Part shown: positions 52,333 through 62,620 of the stretch, in pieces
Layout of the letters: every line of letters begins with the position of its first letter
Numbering within the stretch: position 1 is the first letter of the stretch
From: Conchocele bisecta
Taxonomy: Eukaryota > Mollusca > Bivalvia > Lucinida > Thyasiridae
DNA: 64,000 nucleotides
Direction: 5' to 3'
NCBI GenBank assembly: GCA_029237695.1
Contig: CM055265.1
Span: 42,959,331 to 43,023,330, forward strand
Translations under genes and position numbers: made by a program
Notes under the pieces: model-generated
Told to the model about the DNA's origin: nothing
The model's database searches: none
Seen by the model: only the letters and a program-made list of their open reading frames with translations

Positions 52333-52839
52333 TAATTTTATAATTTTCCTAATTTTTTCAAAATTATATTGATGCAGTAAACAAATTTACATACCTATAC
52401 AACATGTGTTTTTCACTGAGAATTACAAATTCAGTCGAGTATTACACTGTACACACCGTCTGTGTAATTGATACACTCGGCTCTGTTTACCTTGGCTATC
52501 AATTTACGTATGGTTCATAACCCGTGTAATTGATAATTGTACAACACTAGGTAATGTTTATCATAACAGCCTTCGTGGTCGTGTGGTTAAGGTGATAATC
52601 TATACAGACGAGGGTCGTGGGTTCGCGCCGCGGTTGGAGCTAAACATTTTTATTTATTTATTTCTATCCCTACAAATGTGGTCGCTATGGTAAACAATTG
52701 CATGACAACGGCGTTCGGAGTCCGACCGTTTGAAATGGGCAGACAACTCCGGCCGGTGTCATGACACGATCTTTGACCTTAGCAGGTTCATGGGGATAAA
52801 TGGACACGCGGTTTCAGGGAGATGTTATTTGTCTTAGCA
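52287..52839. other. conserved noncoding segment of element 2
   Basis: Counterpart of 4928-5448. It begins with an expanded poly-A run (about 52295-52330) absent from element 1, followed by the AT-rich motif (52334-52363). The repeated AATTACAC words and the tRNA-like segment follow. Confidence 0.6.
52567..52640 (+). ncRNA. tRNA-like segment, element 2 copy
   Basis: GCCTTCGTGGTCGTGTGGTT and GGTCGTGGGTTCGCGCC are spaced as A- and B-boxes, with TTTTT about 10 nt after. It differs from element 1 mainly in the anticodon-arm region. As there, the cloverleaf is not complete. Confidence 0.5.
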
Positions 52840-53211
52840 TCAACATTGCTGTTCAATAATAATTTTTTCAATTTCTTTATAAGCGATATCGTAGAAATGT
52901 ATATTCGTAAATAAATCGTTGGGTTTTAACAATTTTATATAATACACCTTAGTTTCATATCCGATACGCATTATCCGTCTTAATGTTTGTATTTGCCTCT
53001 TGTATGGTTGACATAATTGCCGGTATAATATTGTAAATGCAACGTTTTTATCGGAGCGTAATAAATTACGCTGGTATTTCATATATTCGATATCGCCTAG
53101 TGTTCTCATTTTATAGAATTTATATACAGGATTATAACCCCCATAAGATTCATAAATTTCTTCAACACAGTTATTAAAAATTTTCAATTCCAATTGTATT
53201 GTATTATCCAT
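52840..53211 (-). CDS. small basic protein B, element 2 copy
   Basis: A 123-residue intact homologue of 4553-4927 with few substitutions and one residue less. It is followed downstream by the conserved noncoding segment. Being open in both copies of otherwise decaying elements is mild evidence for recent function. Confidence 0.75.
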   Translation of the reverse strand: MDNTIQLELKIFNNCVEEIYESYGGYNPVYKFYKMRTLGDIEYMKYQRNLLRSDKNVAFTILYRQLCQPYKRQIQTLRRIMRIGYETKVYYIKLLKPNDLFTNIHFYDIAYKEIEKIIIEQQC

Positions 53212-53238
53212 TTTCTCTAATAGTTGTTTTTTTTCTGT

Positions 53239-53628
53239 TCAATAATTTCCAATTTCTTCTAATAATTTTCCAATTTCTTCGTTAAAAGCGATATTGTAGA
53301 AACGCATATCCGTAAACGAATCTTTGATTTTAAACTGTTTTATAAAATTAGTTTGATAATATTTCGGTAGTGTTTCTACGATCCTATTGATCCTATTTAG
53401 TCGCTTCATTACATAAATTTGAGACTTATACCGGCGACATAATTGCCGGTTTAATATTGTAAATGCAACGTTTTTATCGCAGCGTAATAAATTACGCTGA
53501 TATTTCATGTATTCGATACCACATAGTATTGTCATTTTACCGTGTTTTAATACTGTAGAAACAGCGGCGTAAAATTCTTCAGCAAGGTCATTATACAATT
53601 CCAATTCGTTGTGTATTTTATTATCCAT
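53239..53628 (-). CDS. small basic protein A, element 2 copy
   Basis: A 129-residue intact homologue of 4154-4525. It has a small in-frame duplication (RLNRINRI) and a C-terminal segment FYNIAFNEEIGK that fits protein B better than the element 1 version does. The promoter-like motif stands 24-60 bases upstream (53652-53688). Confidence 0.75.
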   Translation of the reverse strand: MDNKIHNELELYNDLAEEFYAAVSTVLKHGKMTILCGIEYMKYQRNLLRCDKNVAFTILNRQLCRRYKSQIYVMKRLNRINRIVETLPKYYQTNFIKQFKIKDSFTDMRFYNIAFNEEIGKLLEEIGNY

Positions 53629-53651
53629 TTTGTTATAATATTTTTATTATA

Positions 53652-53688
53652 ACCTATTAAATTTATATGTTCAATTGGACGTGAAAAA
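53652..53688 (-). promoter_or_regulatory. recurrent putative promoter motif upstream of small-ORF pair
   Basis: On the minus strand TTTTTCACGTCCAATTGAAC followed by ATATAAATTTAATAGG, in the same place as at 4096-4132. Confidence 0.55.
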
Positions 53689-53764
53689 AACATAAGGTAT
53701 TTATGACACCAATATAATTGGACTACAATTCGACATCGTAGAAATAAATTAGCTATATTGGAGG

Positions 53765-54281
53765 AGAAAAATTCCTTGTGTCCCCCCGCAATTTCAATGC
53801 CCCAGATGCCCTTGTAAATTCATTAGTGCCCAAACTCTTGTAGACATAAGCAACTACACTGTCAGGTGGCTACAGGTGAACGTGGTAGACTAGAGCTGGT
53901 AGAATTAGTTGCTGATCTGCGAAATAAATTAGCTATTATTGGAGGAGAAAAATGGGGTGTTGGAATATAAACTATTGCGTGAGGACGCATTTAAATCGGA
54001 AACTTATTAGAAGAAATTCATAAATTTACTGTCGAAAAAAACATGATGTATTTATGACAACGAGATAAAAATAAATCCTTTTTAAGACTATCGTTTTATC
54101 TGTTCAATTGGACGTGAAAACAACATGATGTATTTATGACACCAATCTTGGATTTTTCGGGGTGGTGGGAACAATTTCCTCGTTAACCAATTTGTACTTT
54201 TTCGGGGGTGGTGGGAGTAGTATAAAGGGGTGGAAATGATGCCACCGTAGGTGGTATCATTTTGACTCCCTTTATACTACT
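53765..54281 (-). repeat. element 2 right terminal inverted repeat, about 517 bp
   Basis: The reverse complement of 36013-36529. Inside it, at 53690-53720, remains of an older inverted-repeat junction (GACACCAATATAATTGGAC) are still visible. The long repeat therefore appears to have been added outside or recombined onto the original end. Confidence 0.9.
53770..54000 (+). pseudogene. zinc-finger gene fragment carried in right inverted repeat
   Basis: Encodes the second finger (CPRCPCKFISAQTL) and the coiled coil of the 36299-36598 protein without its start or first finger. It exists only because the inverted repeat extends into the gene. It carries small indels near 53840 and 53940. Confidence 0.85.
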
Positions 54282-54286
54282 GACCG
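54282..54286. other. target site duplication of element 2 (right copy)
   Basis: GACCG, identical to 36008-36012. Confidence 0.95.
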
Positions 54287-55316
54287 TGTTAAAGGTGGCA
54301 CATGAATCTATTATGTCAGGGCACTTAGGAGTAAAGAAAACAACAAATCGCGTTTTGGCAGAATCTTTCTGGCCTGGCGTGTCCGGTGACGTGGCATTTG
54401 TCAACGAACAATCTCGAAGAGTCATGTAATAAAGGCACAGCTAGGAAACATTCCACTGATTGACACGCCATAGACACGCGTAGCCGTAGACATCGTAGGA
54501 CCGATTTATCCAGCAACGGATAATACAAATCGGTATATTATAACGCTAGTAGATTACGTCAAACTATATCCAGAGGCAGTACCATTACCGAGTATCGAAG
54601 CAGAACGAGCAGCTGAGGCACTCGTAGACATGTTCAGTCGATTAGGAATTCCTGAGGAAGTATTGACTGATTTCGGATCTAAATTTACGTCGAACGTAAT
54701 GTGGGAGGTCAGTAGGCTATTATCACTGAGACAACTTACTACTACTCCCTACCATCCTATGTGGAACGTGTTGGTAGAGAGATTCAACGGTATGTTGAAA
54801 CAGATGTTTAAACGCATGGCGAGCGAGCGTCCCAAAGATTGGGATAAGTACATTAACGCGTTGTTGTTTGCGTATCGCGAGGTGCCACATGAGAGCCTAG
54901 CATTCTCCCCATTCGAACTACTCTATGGGAGAACAGTCAGAGGTCCTATGAGTGTTCTCAAGGATCTGTGGTCTGAGAAGGAACTTGACGAAAACGTTAA
55001 AACTACATACCAGTACGTACTGGATCTCAGACAGAAACTCGAGCAAACCTGTGAAATCGCGAGAGAAAATCTCAAGAAATCGAGTAAGCGGTACGCGAAG
55101 TACTATGACAGGAAAGCGTGTGACCGGAAGTATAAGGAGAGTGACCGGGTGTTAGTGCTACTCCCCACTGATAGGAACAAACTGTTACTCCAATGGAAAG
55201 GTCCATACCATATAGTGGAAGTACTAAATGACTGGGATTATAGGATCGACATGAAGGTGAAACTGAAAACATTCCATGTCAACATGTTGAAGCGCTATGA
55301 AGAGCGACATAATTGA
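54287..55316 (+). pseudogene. gypsy integrase, remainder after the Polinton insertion
   Basis: 54287-54430 continues the zinc-binding region (HESIMSGHLGVKKT) to a TAA. 54630-55316 is open and holds the core: GIPEEVLTDFGSKF supplies a catalytic Asp and NVLVERFNGMLK the Glu. A GPF/Y-like C-terminal part follows (LLQWKGPYHIVEVLNDWDYR). The first catalytic Asp region lies near 54490-54560 in damaged frames. The integrase ends at TGA 55316 and reverse transcriptase follows in another frame. Confidence 0.88.
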
Positions 55317-55324
55317 CGGGGGAG

Positions 55325-56767
55325 TGTAGTGCCGATGAGCACATGACGTGTCCAATGGGGAGACATGAATCGATAGACAGGGTGGACTTAGCCCCAGGGT
55401 TGTCCAAGGACCAACAAGTAGAAGTACAAAGGGTGCTTAAGGAATATGAGCATGTACTGACTGATAGACCAGGGCGCACCCATGTAGAGATTCATGACAT
55501 TAAATTGTCCACCTCAGACCCGTTACGGATAAAAGGTTATACCATCCCCTACACAGTTCGTGATTTAGTAAAAGATGAGGTAGAAGAAATGTTGAAGTTA
55601 GGAGTTATCAAACCTTCTAGGTCCCCATACTCATCACCAGTCATTCTAGTCAGGAAAAAGGACTCCGTTTTTGTATAGATTTTCGTCAGGTTAACAAAGT
55701 CACTATTTTTGACACGGAGCCGATGCCTGAAATTGAGGAAATGTTCTCGAAATTAGCGAAATATAAGTATTTTTCGAAACTGGACTTAAATAAGGGGTAT
55801 TGGCAGGTCCCACTCTTAGAAAACGCAAAGCCCTAGTCTGCTTTTGAAACACCCCAAGGCCTTTTCCAATTCAAAGTAATGCCCTTCGGAATGGTGACGG
55901 CACAAGCTCCCTTCTGTAGGCTTATGAGGAAAGTCCTGAACGGTGTCCCGAATGCAGACAGCTTCCTGGATGATATCCTCATTTTCACCATCACATGGGA
56001 TGATCACATTAGGGCCCTGATGCAGGTTTTGTCCCGATTATCCAGTGCTAAGCTGACCGCGAAACCATCGAAGTGCAGCATTGGTTTCAGCGAACTAGAG
56101 TGTTTAGGCCATACCATAAGTGGCAAGAAAGAGCTCAGCGCTCACCCAGATAAGGTTGCAGCTGTACAGGAAGCGAAAGTCCCCGAAACTAAGAAAGAGG
56201 TGAGGGCATTTTTGGTGTTAGCGGGGTTCTATCGTAAATTCATCCCCAATTTTGAATAAATAGCTGTCCCACTAACAGATCTCACGAAAAATGGTCAACC
56301 GAACAAGATCGAATGGGGATACTCCCAAGACAAGGCTTTCAACAGCCTGAAAAGAGCGCTGACTAACGATCCCATCATCAAACTCCCAGAGCTAGAAAAG
56401 CCGTTCATATTGAGAACAGACGCTTCCGACGTAGGTTTAGGGGCCATTTTGTTGCAGGAACATAACGGGGCACAACTACCAATTGCGTACGCTAGCAAAA
56501 AAACTACTTCCAATGGAGCAAAACTACTCAGTCGTAGAAAGAGAGTGCTTAGCAGTAGTCTGGGGAGTGGGGAAATTCCACAAGTATTTGTTTGGTAAAG
56601 AGTTCGTACTCGAGACAGATCATCAACCACTTACGTACCTGAATAAGGCAAAAGTTGCAAACTCCAGGCTGATGAGATGAGCGCTGTTGTTGCAACCCTA
56701 TCGCATGATGATCAGAGCCATCAGGGGCTCAGACAATGTGGGTACAGATTATTTGAGTAGGATCTAA
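55325..56767 (+). pseudogene. gypsy reverse transcriptase and RNase H, downstream of integrase
   Basis: Begins GLSKDQQVEVQRVLKEYEH; the RT N-terminal motif is SRSPYSSPVILVRKK (frame break at 55678). FSKLDLNKGYWQVPL follows, with a TAG near 55835. The catalytic box is FLDD (SFLDDILIF, about 55966-55990), followed by a thumb/connection and then RNase H (ILRTDASDVGLGAILLQ, LETDHQPLTYL) ending DYLSRI near 56767. Stops and frameshifts at 55678, 55835, 56258, 56520 and 56680 make it inactive. Confidence 0.9.
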
Positions 56768-59145
56768 TTGAGTCATAGACCACACACCATAGCCGATATC
56801 CTGGGGCTCAAAAAGAAAAAGTTGTGTAGGATGTGTATATATATATATAGGTGAAAAATGTCGGTACAACTCGTGATTACCGCTAAGTGTTTCACACTTT
56901 TATTTAGGAGGGATTATTGTCACGAATTGTAGCCAACTATTTTCTTTATCATCCATTATTAGTAACACGGGTCACACAATACTAGTGTAGAGCACAATAC
57001 TCGAATAATCTAGTACCGACTATCGAGTACCAGTACTGGATTTTTCACGGTTATAGCTGGGTGATTTAAACTGTTTATGCTGACTTGGATGCTAGCCTAA
57101 ATACCTAGTAGGTCATATCTACTTATGACTGAAGTATTTCAAATTAATTCACCAGATATCTTATGAGCTAGACTGACTGTTATAACATTAGTCCACTTAC
57201 GCAACATTGTAAGCCAAATGTTGGCACAGAGTTTTTATATTGACATGCGGACTACGGTAGGAAAATTGTGCGCTAGAGTTGCATATATATATTATCACAA
57301 ACCATATTCTAGCAGTCGGACACTCAAACATTCTTGTAAATACATTGGATCGTAAGCGATCACTGGTAATTGGTGAGTACATATGTTTATTAGTTACTTT
57401 CTAATGCTGCCATTTAAATCTGAATCCTGCCAAGACCGGCAATTCTCCGCATTGCTATCGTATCCTCGATAATACTGCCCTATTTCATTTACCTGAGTTA
57501 TTTGGACCCATTTCGACCAAATGCTTGGCCAATAAAAGCCGTATGGCATGTATCCGCTGATGTAGATTATCTCCCTTAGTCAAATCGAACTGATTCATTA
57601 ATACGTCGTGTTTACGTGTAAATGATAACGATTACAGGTCTGGCATGTGGGAGCATACCGTGAGTATTGTAATGGCATATTATTCTCATGTGCTTTTTTG
57701 CATGTCACTCCGACTAATTGCAGTAGCAATTTATTCTATTTGTAAACGAAGGGCGAACACGATTGAAATGTGTACAATACATGAGAATATTGCCAATTTT
57801 AAAATGTCACAATTGTAACGTGAATTTTCTGTGCGACTTTCATTTACTCTAGGATGGACACATGTAAACTCCAAACCCAGTCGTCTGTATAATCATTTTA
57901 TTAAGTCCTGTACGTTCACAGTGTATTGTAAATATTGTAAATGCTATTGCGACCAGGATAGACCAGATCAGACAGTTCTGCTCTAAATGCACTGATTTAT
58001 ACGTCAGTAAGCTGCAATAAGGACATGATGTGAAGTATAATTTATTTCAATCACTGATGTTTTGGGTCAGCCTGTGGTATCATACAGTCTGATTAGAGTC
58101 TATAGTGTTTATCATTAGTAATGTAATACTGTGAGTATGCACAGGAAAATACTTGGCATAGTTGCTCTTTATTAAGTTAGCGCAGTTGCCCACGGGCAGT
58201 CTGATCAGGGTAAGGCCAGTCGTAATTAAATGTTTGTCTACTAATGGTAAATAACTGTGAATGACGTCTGTATTCACATGTACGGCTGTGAAGATATATA
58301 TCGTTGGGTACACTAGATATAGTGGCTGTTCATTAATGTGTTATATCGCATTCTCCGACTTATGAATTCCATCAGGCCCCTTATTCCAATTAGTGAAGAT
58401 ATCTTTGTGTACATTGCAATTTATCATGTTTCATCATTGTAATATATGATGTTATTTAGTATTGCCATGCAATCATAATATTGATTTCATGTGCACTACT
58501 GTGACTATTATTGAGATTATAACACGTTACATTCTGGTAATAACACCGTTGGTGTTTTGTAGTTGTTTAACGTAACTCTAAAATCGGATCTTGAACCTGA
58601 TGCATAATGTTGAACTATACCTACCTGTTCCATAATCGTGACGGTGCCTTGGTTGTGCGATTGTATCTGGGGGCTTCATCCATGGGACGTTGTCCGTATT
58701 GACATTACCATCCATTGTTTGTGCATTTCAATATATGTAAATATATCATCATTGTAAATATATACCTTGTTGTCTCTGTCCACAACGTGCTTGGTGTTCC
58801 ATCCCTTCAGTAAACTATATCGGTGTCACGCCAGGCACACACGTTGTGTGTCTATGGTCATTGTGTGAAATGATAGTGTAGCGAAATTGACAGAGGCGAA
58901 ACCTCGTCTTCGCTAAGGTAGCTTGTCATTGCGACATTAAACAATTGATGCTTGGTTCATTCACGATAGCCCATGCAATTCACTATCTGTTCTACAACGG
59001 AAACTACGTCCATACGCATATATAGCGAATTTGAGGTAATTGAGAATAGAGGGGAAATAACTCGTGTAAGCTAATAATTCGTGTTGATATTTTGGATACA
59101 AAGTCATGTTTTACGGGGACAATAACGTAAATAAACGTAAATTTT
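56768..59145. other. probable gypsy 3' LTR and unassigned flank
   Basis: A purine-rich tract (GGGGCTCAAAAAGAAAAAG, about 56806-56824) directly precedes TGTGTAGGATGTGTATAT, so the 3' LTR may start at about 56825. Without the 5' LTR its end cannot be placed. The rest is noncoding; I see no gene. Confidence 0.4.
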
Positions 59146-59149
59146 ACTG

Positions 59150-59400
59150 ATCCAACGGTCGTGGGTTCGAGCCTGACTAGCGGCGTGCGTTGTGTCCTTG
59201 AGCAAGACACTTTATCCACACTGCTCCAGTTCACCCAGCTGTAAATGTGTACCGATAATTCGTGGTTGCTCTGTAAATACGATTTACTGGCTTCTCTCAA
59301 AAAATCTTTACCTCCGTTCTTTCTCCCATTCTTGGGAGACGGCATGCAAGGTCTTAGAGCCAGTGCCGCCGTTAAATATAAGCTAAAGAAAAGACAACAA
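59150..59400 (+). repeat. tRNA-derived SINE
   Basis: GGTCGTGGGTTCGAGCC is a B-box, followed by TGTGTCCTTGAGCAAGACAC, TTATCCACACTGCTCCAGTT and CAGCTGTAAATGTGTACC, a body common in invertebrate tRNA-derived SINEs. It ends in an AAAGAAAAGACAACAACG-like tail. The 5' tRNA part is truncated. Confidence 0.7.
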
Positions 59401-59602
59401 CGTCATCCAGCCATTCTACTGTTATCTAAAGTTGTGCATACTTATTTTGTACATGTGTCAGTGATGGTGTATTATTAGTTAGATAATAAGTATGAACCAA
59501 TTGGCCGACATGATTTGGACACCACTGAAGTTAAATGTGTTTCTGTGTATATACACCAAATACAGCATTCAGTTTGGGTATGACGGATATGTGTAATATA
59601 AT

Positions 59603-59706
59603 TCCTGCCACTAGGACTACACGGAAGCCTCGCTACCGTGAGTCCGGCAAGAGTTATTCCTGCCATCGGGACTACTCGGAAGCCTCGCTACCTTGAGTCC
59701 GGCAGG
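59603..59706. repeat. 52-bp tandem duplication
   Basis: ATTCCTGCCACTAGGACTAC with AAGCCTCGCTACCGTGAGTC and CGGCA, repeated once at 59655-59706 with minor changes. Confidence 0.85.
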
Positions 59707-60308
59707 TTACTGGTAAGGCTGATAACTCTTGGAAGTCTCGCAATGTGTTATGGTATTTTGTTGGTATAATACTCGACAATTTCTGTCCTTGTCGGGTATG
59801 TCCGGAAACCACCAGGCGGCACTGGAAAGCCATAGAGGGCGCTGTATCATCTGGATATAAATACAGAGAATGGTCGCATATTCGGGAGTCTGCTATTAGC
59901 AAGCGAGAGAGACATTGCTACAGATGTACAAGCGAAAGGTATTAAAAGGAATACCGGAAGTCGCCTTCTTAGAGGGCTTTGACTTAACTGGGAGCTGGTA
60001 CATTGGTATAGCATTGGTCGCTGGAAACTATATCGGAGATAGTTAACTTGGTGTATATAATAGCAGCTGTTGTTAAGCCGGGACTCGATAGGAGTTAGAA
60101 CAAGTTGACAGACCGTATGCACAGGGCCAGCTGTGTTCGACCTAGACAGCAAAGCATTCGTCCCATTGCGAGGCGTCCATCTATTCATGTCCTAATAACT
60201 TTTAATCAAAGTAGTAAATTCCCATGATCACTTTTGCAGTAGTCAACAATCATTTTAAACTTATATATTTGTTGATTCCAACTAAATTAAGACATTGGCT
60301 GTGCAGCT

Positions 60309-60545
60309 GAAGTTCGTAGGAGCGGAGTTGGAGCTCGCGGAATTTCATACGAGCTGATAGGTGTTCATAGGAGCTGCAGTTCGTAGGAGCTCATAGGAAC
60401 TGAAGTTGATACGAGTGCATGTGTATTAAAGTTCGTAGGAGCTCATAGGAGGTCATATGAGCTGAAGTTCGTAGGAGTTCATAGGAGGTCACAGGAGTTG
60501 GAGCTCATAGAAGGTCGTAGAAGCTAATAGGAGTTCATAGGAGTG
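60309..60545. repeat. minisatellite of GTTCGTAGGAGCTCATAGGAG-like units
   Basis: About ten to twelve loose copies of a 10-24 bp motif alternating TTCGTAGGAG, CTCATAGGAG and TGAAG. They lie within the presumed LTR of the element that follows. Confidence 0.8.
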
Positions 60546-60768
60546 AAATCTCATAAAATACGTATATACACTTGTAGTATAGTGGTGGAGAGAACGTAAC
60601 GATGAGGCAGACACGCTACTAGATTTGCAGTGTTGAGCGACCGAGCTCGCAGCCAGTGCCGTACACGTTACACATTTTGGTGGCAGAGGTGGGATATATA
60701 TAGATCTATATCTCACGGATAACATCTCCATTATCTGCTTACACGCCTCATTCACAACTCAAGACAAC

Positions 60769-61267
60769 ATGGCTAGTTCGTCTCATGTGAAGGACCCGAT
60801 AGATCCGATGGTTGAAGAGTTGAGCCATCTCCAGTACCAGAGTGATAAATCGGCAATACAATATGAGATATCAACGTTAGAAAAGGAATTAGCTGAGCTG
60901 GGACAAACATCCACGCCCATAGGAAGCACCGAAGGAAGCAAGCGCGGAATATAGTGCTCATAAACAGCCAAGCCTTCCAACTGTAGCAAGGACACCAAGC
61001 TGTAAGTCAGGGATGCAGAATGAATTGTATGACCATACCCAACGAAAGGCGGCTGAACTACGCATACCACCGGGCCGACAGGAAGCTCGTAGCTATGAGA
61101 TGGAGCCTTGGCTGCGTCCTAGATGGGAGCCTTACGACGACGAACGAAAGGACAATATGACTTCCGATCCAGATAGGGGCGCTACATTAACTGGCTATAC
61201 ATGGGAAATCTCGTGCATAATATACAGTCTGCAATTAGAGACAGACGCGGTAACATCGCTTGAATAA
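60769..61267 (+). pseudogene. Gag-like N-terminal ORF, broken
   Basis: 60769-60954 encodes 61 residues (MASSSHVKDPIDPMVEELSH then a charged helix). 61013-61267 continues in another frame with WLRPRWEPYDDERKDN and GATLTGYTWEI. The position directly after the presumed primer binding site, and an acidic coiled helix followed by a Trp/Pro segment, suggest Gag. There is no capsid or zinc-knuckle part. Confidence 0.4.
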
Positions 61268-61270
61268 GTG

Positions 61271-62092
61271 TAGTTATTGCTCCTTGGAATATGATAGCCA
61301 GTGAGACCTTGAGCCGAGTGCATTACGGACTGTTTCCCGGGTTCTCTTAGAAGTCTCGCTACAAAGAGAGGGTTGACAGTAAAAAGCATAGTGCCAGAGT
61401 TATGGGTCGCAGCTGTATTGATCTTGTGTGTACTTTAGGTAGCATGCTATACTCCTCATGAAGCTGTGAGGTTGATGCCTGGCTCCCAAAGGATGATTAT
61501 AGGAGCTGGAGCTCTCGGAGAGCTGAAACACTTGATGCAATACTTGTGTTTGCGACGGGGTATGCTATGTAGTCTGAGCTAAATATGCACGAGTTGTTTA
61601 TATGCCAGACTAGGTGAGCCGAGTAGCCCAAATGTCGTTTTCAACTGCATACTTATAGTCCAGGCCAATTGTAGCATGACCCAAAACAAATTGCAACAAA
61701 AGGTTTCTCTTTTTATTTGGACTTATCAAACATTTATATAAAACATACTAAAAGTCTATAAAAATAAAAAAATTACTTTTTATATTTTTTTGAGATTTTA
61801 AATATAGCCTTTTTTTCAAAAGTTGGAAATCGTCAATTTTGATCATATTGCTTCTCTGACATAAACTATTCCACAAATCATGATAAATCCGAGAAAAACA
61901 ATGATATGAAGATACATATTATTCATTCATAACAAGTTCAGCACATATATATATTTGTTGGTTTCCAAAATCAACATTAAATTAGATGTATAACATAGCA
62001 TTACCCCACCCACTAAATTTACATGGGATGCCATTATAGTGGCCTCGTATTTCTTTTTATTATTCATTAATTGATGTGATTTTACATTTATT
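61271..62092. other. intergenic, nothing recognised
   Basis: AT-rich, with runs of A and T near 61750-61830. No gene or structured repeat recognised. Confidence 0.5.
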
Positions 62093-62620
62093 GTGAGTAA
62101 CCAGAAACTATGTACAGTAAATACATATGACCTTCCACTTTCCTGTGAAGATGGTACTACAAACACGAAAGATGCTCCCTTGACAGACATGAATGACCGA
62201 GAAACAGTAGAATATTGTCTATCAGACCAACTAGACGAAATCTGCCCACTAGGAGTCGGAGAACAAAATGTTGATTGCACAACTAGTACAGCGAGCATAC
62301 TTGAGTACGCAGTAAATGAAGTCGTGGAGAAAACTACTGCTGCGAAAACTATAGTAGTAGAAACACAATCAGATGATTCAGTAGTGGAAAATGTCACCAC
62401 AAATCTAGAAACGTTTGCTGAAACTCAAATAAGTGACAACACTGTAGAATGTGAACAATGTGTGACCGATATAGAGATGCCCGAAGAGCAGGACAATGTA
62501 GGTGATGAGAGCCAAAGTGACTTGGATAGCATAGACATGTATTCTATCGACAGAATATTTGATGGTGAAATTGAGTTGAAAGAAGCATGCAGCAATCCAA
62601 TAGTTGACAACACAATCTAG
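62093..62620 (+). CDS. acidic protein or upstream part of the following gene
   Basis: A 175-codon frame, strongly acidic and Thr/Ser/Val-rich (SDDSVVENVTTNLETFAETQ), with no recognised domain and Cys pairs near CEQCVTDIE. The stop lies in the first codons of the next frame (62619 on), so it may be the N-terminal low-complexity part of the same gene separated by a frameshift. An independent small gene is the alternative. Confidence 0.4.
   Translation: MSNQKLCTVNTYDLPLSCEDGTTNTKDAPLTDMNDRETVEYCLSDQLDEICPLGVGEQNVDCTTSTASILEYAVNEVVEKTTAAKTIVVETQSDDSVVENVTTNLETFAETQISDNTVECEQCVTDIEMPEEQDNVGDESQSDLDSIDMYSIDRIFDGEIELKEACSNPIVDNTI

Larger units (their letters stand above)
36013..54281. mobile_element. 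Polinton/Maverick (adintovirus-like) element 2, 18.3 kb, inverted relative to element 1
   Basis: It has the same gene order as element 1 on the opposite strand, inverted repeats of about 517 bp and GACCG target duplications. Almost every large gene carries at least one frameshift, including polymerase, integrase, capsid, ATPase and fibre. Genes intact here but broken in element 1 are few. Differences from element 1 concentrate in palindromic cassettes, the N-terminus of the 46137 gene, and the element ends. Confidence 0.97.
33544..56767 (+). mobile_element. Ty3/gypsy retrotransposon (GmR1-like domain order), interrupted by element 2
   Basis: Coding sequence runs 33544-36012, is interrupted by the 18.3-kb Polinton, and resumes at 54287. 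Domain order is Gag, protease, integrase, then reverse transcriptase and RNase H last. Ordinary Ty3/gypsy elements place integrase after RNase H; the order here matches the GmR1 group. The 5' LTR is not visible because a LINE abuts the Gag start. A 3' LTR probably begins after the purine-rich tract near 56808-56824, but its limits cannot be fixed without the partner. Confidence 0.85.
59600..61270 (+). mobile_element. 5' part of a second LTR retrotransposon (probable)
   Basis: CGTTACA followed by CATTTTGGTGGCAGAGGTGG (60662-60690) looks like an LTR end plus a primer binding site; TTTGGTGGCAG...GGTGGG is typical downstream of gypsy LTRs in molluscs. A short Gag-like ORF follows. The LTR start is not defined, so 59600 is approximate. 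Confidence 0.5.

Noticed and set aside
55316..55345. Polypurine tract plus LTR start (GGGGGAGTGTAGTGCC) directly after the gypsy integrase
   Set aside because: It looks like the usual 3' LTR junction, but reverse transcriptase sequence follows immediately, so the integrase is not the last domain here.
54287..56767. Integrase and reverse transcriptase coming from two different retrotransposons
   Set aside because: No terminal repeat, target duplication or truncation lies between them, and the integrase on the left of the Polinton continues on the right, so a single element with GmR1-like order is simpler. It still deserves a phylogenetic check.
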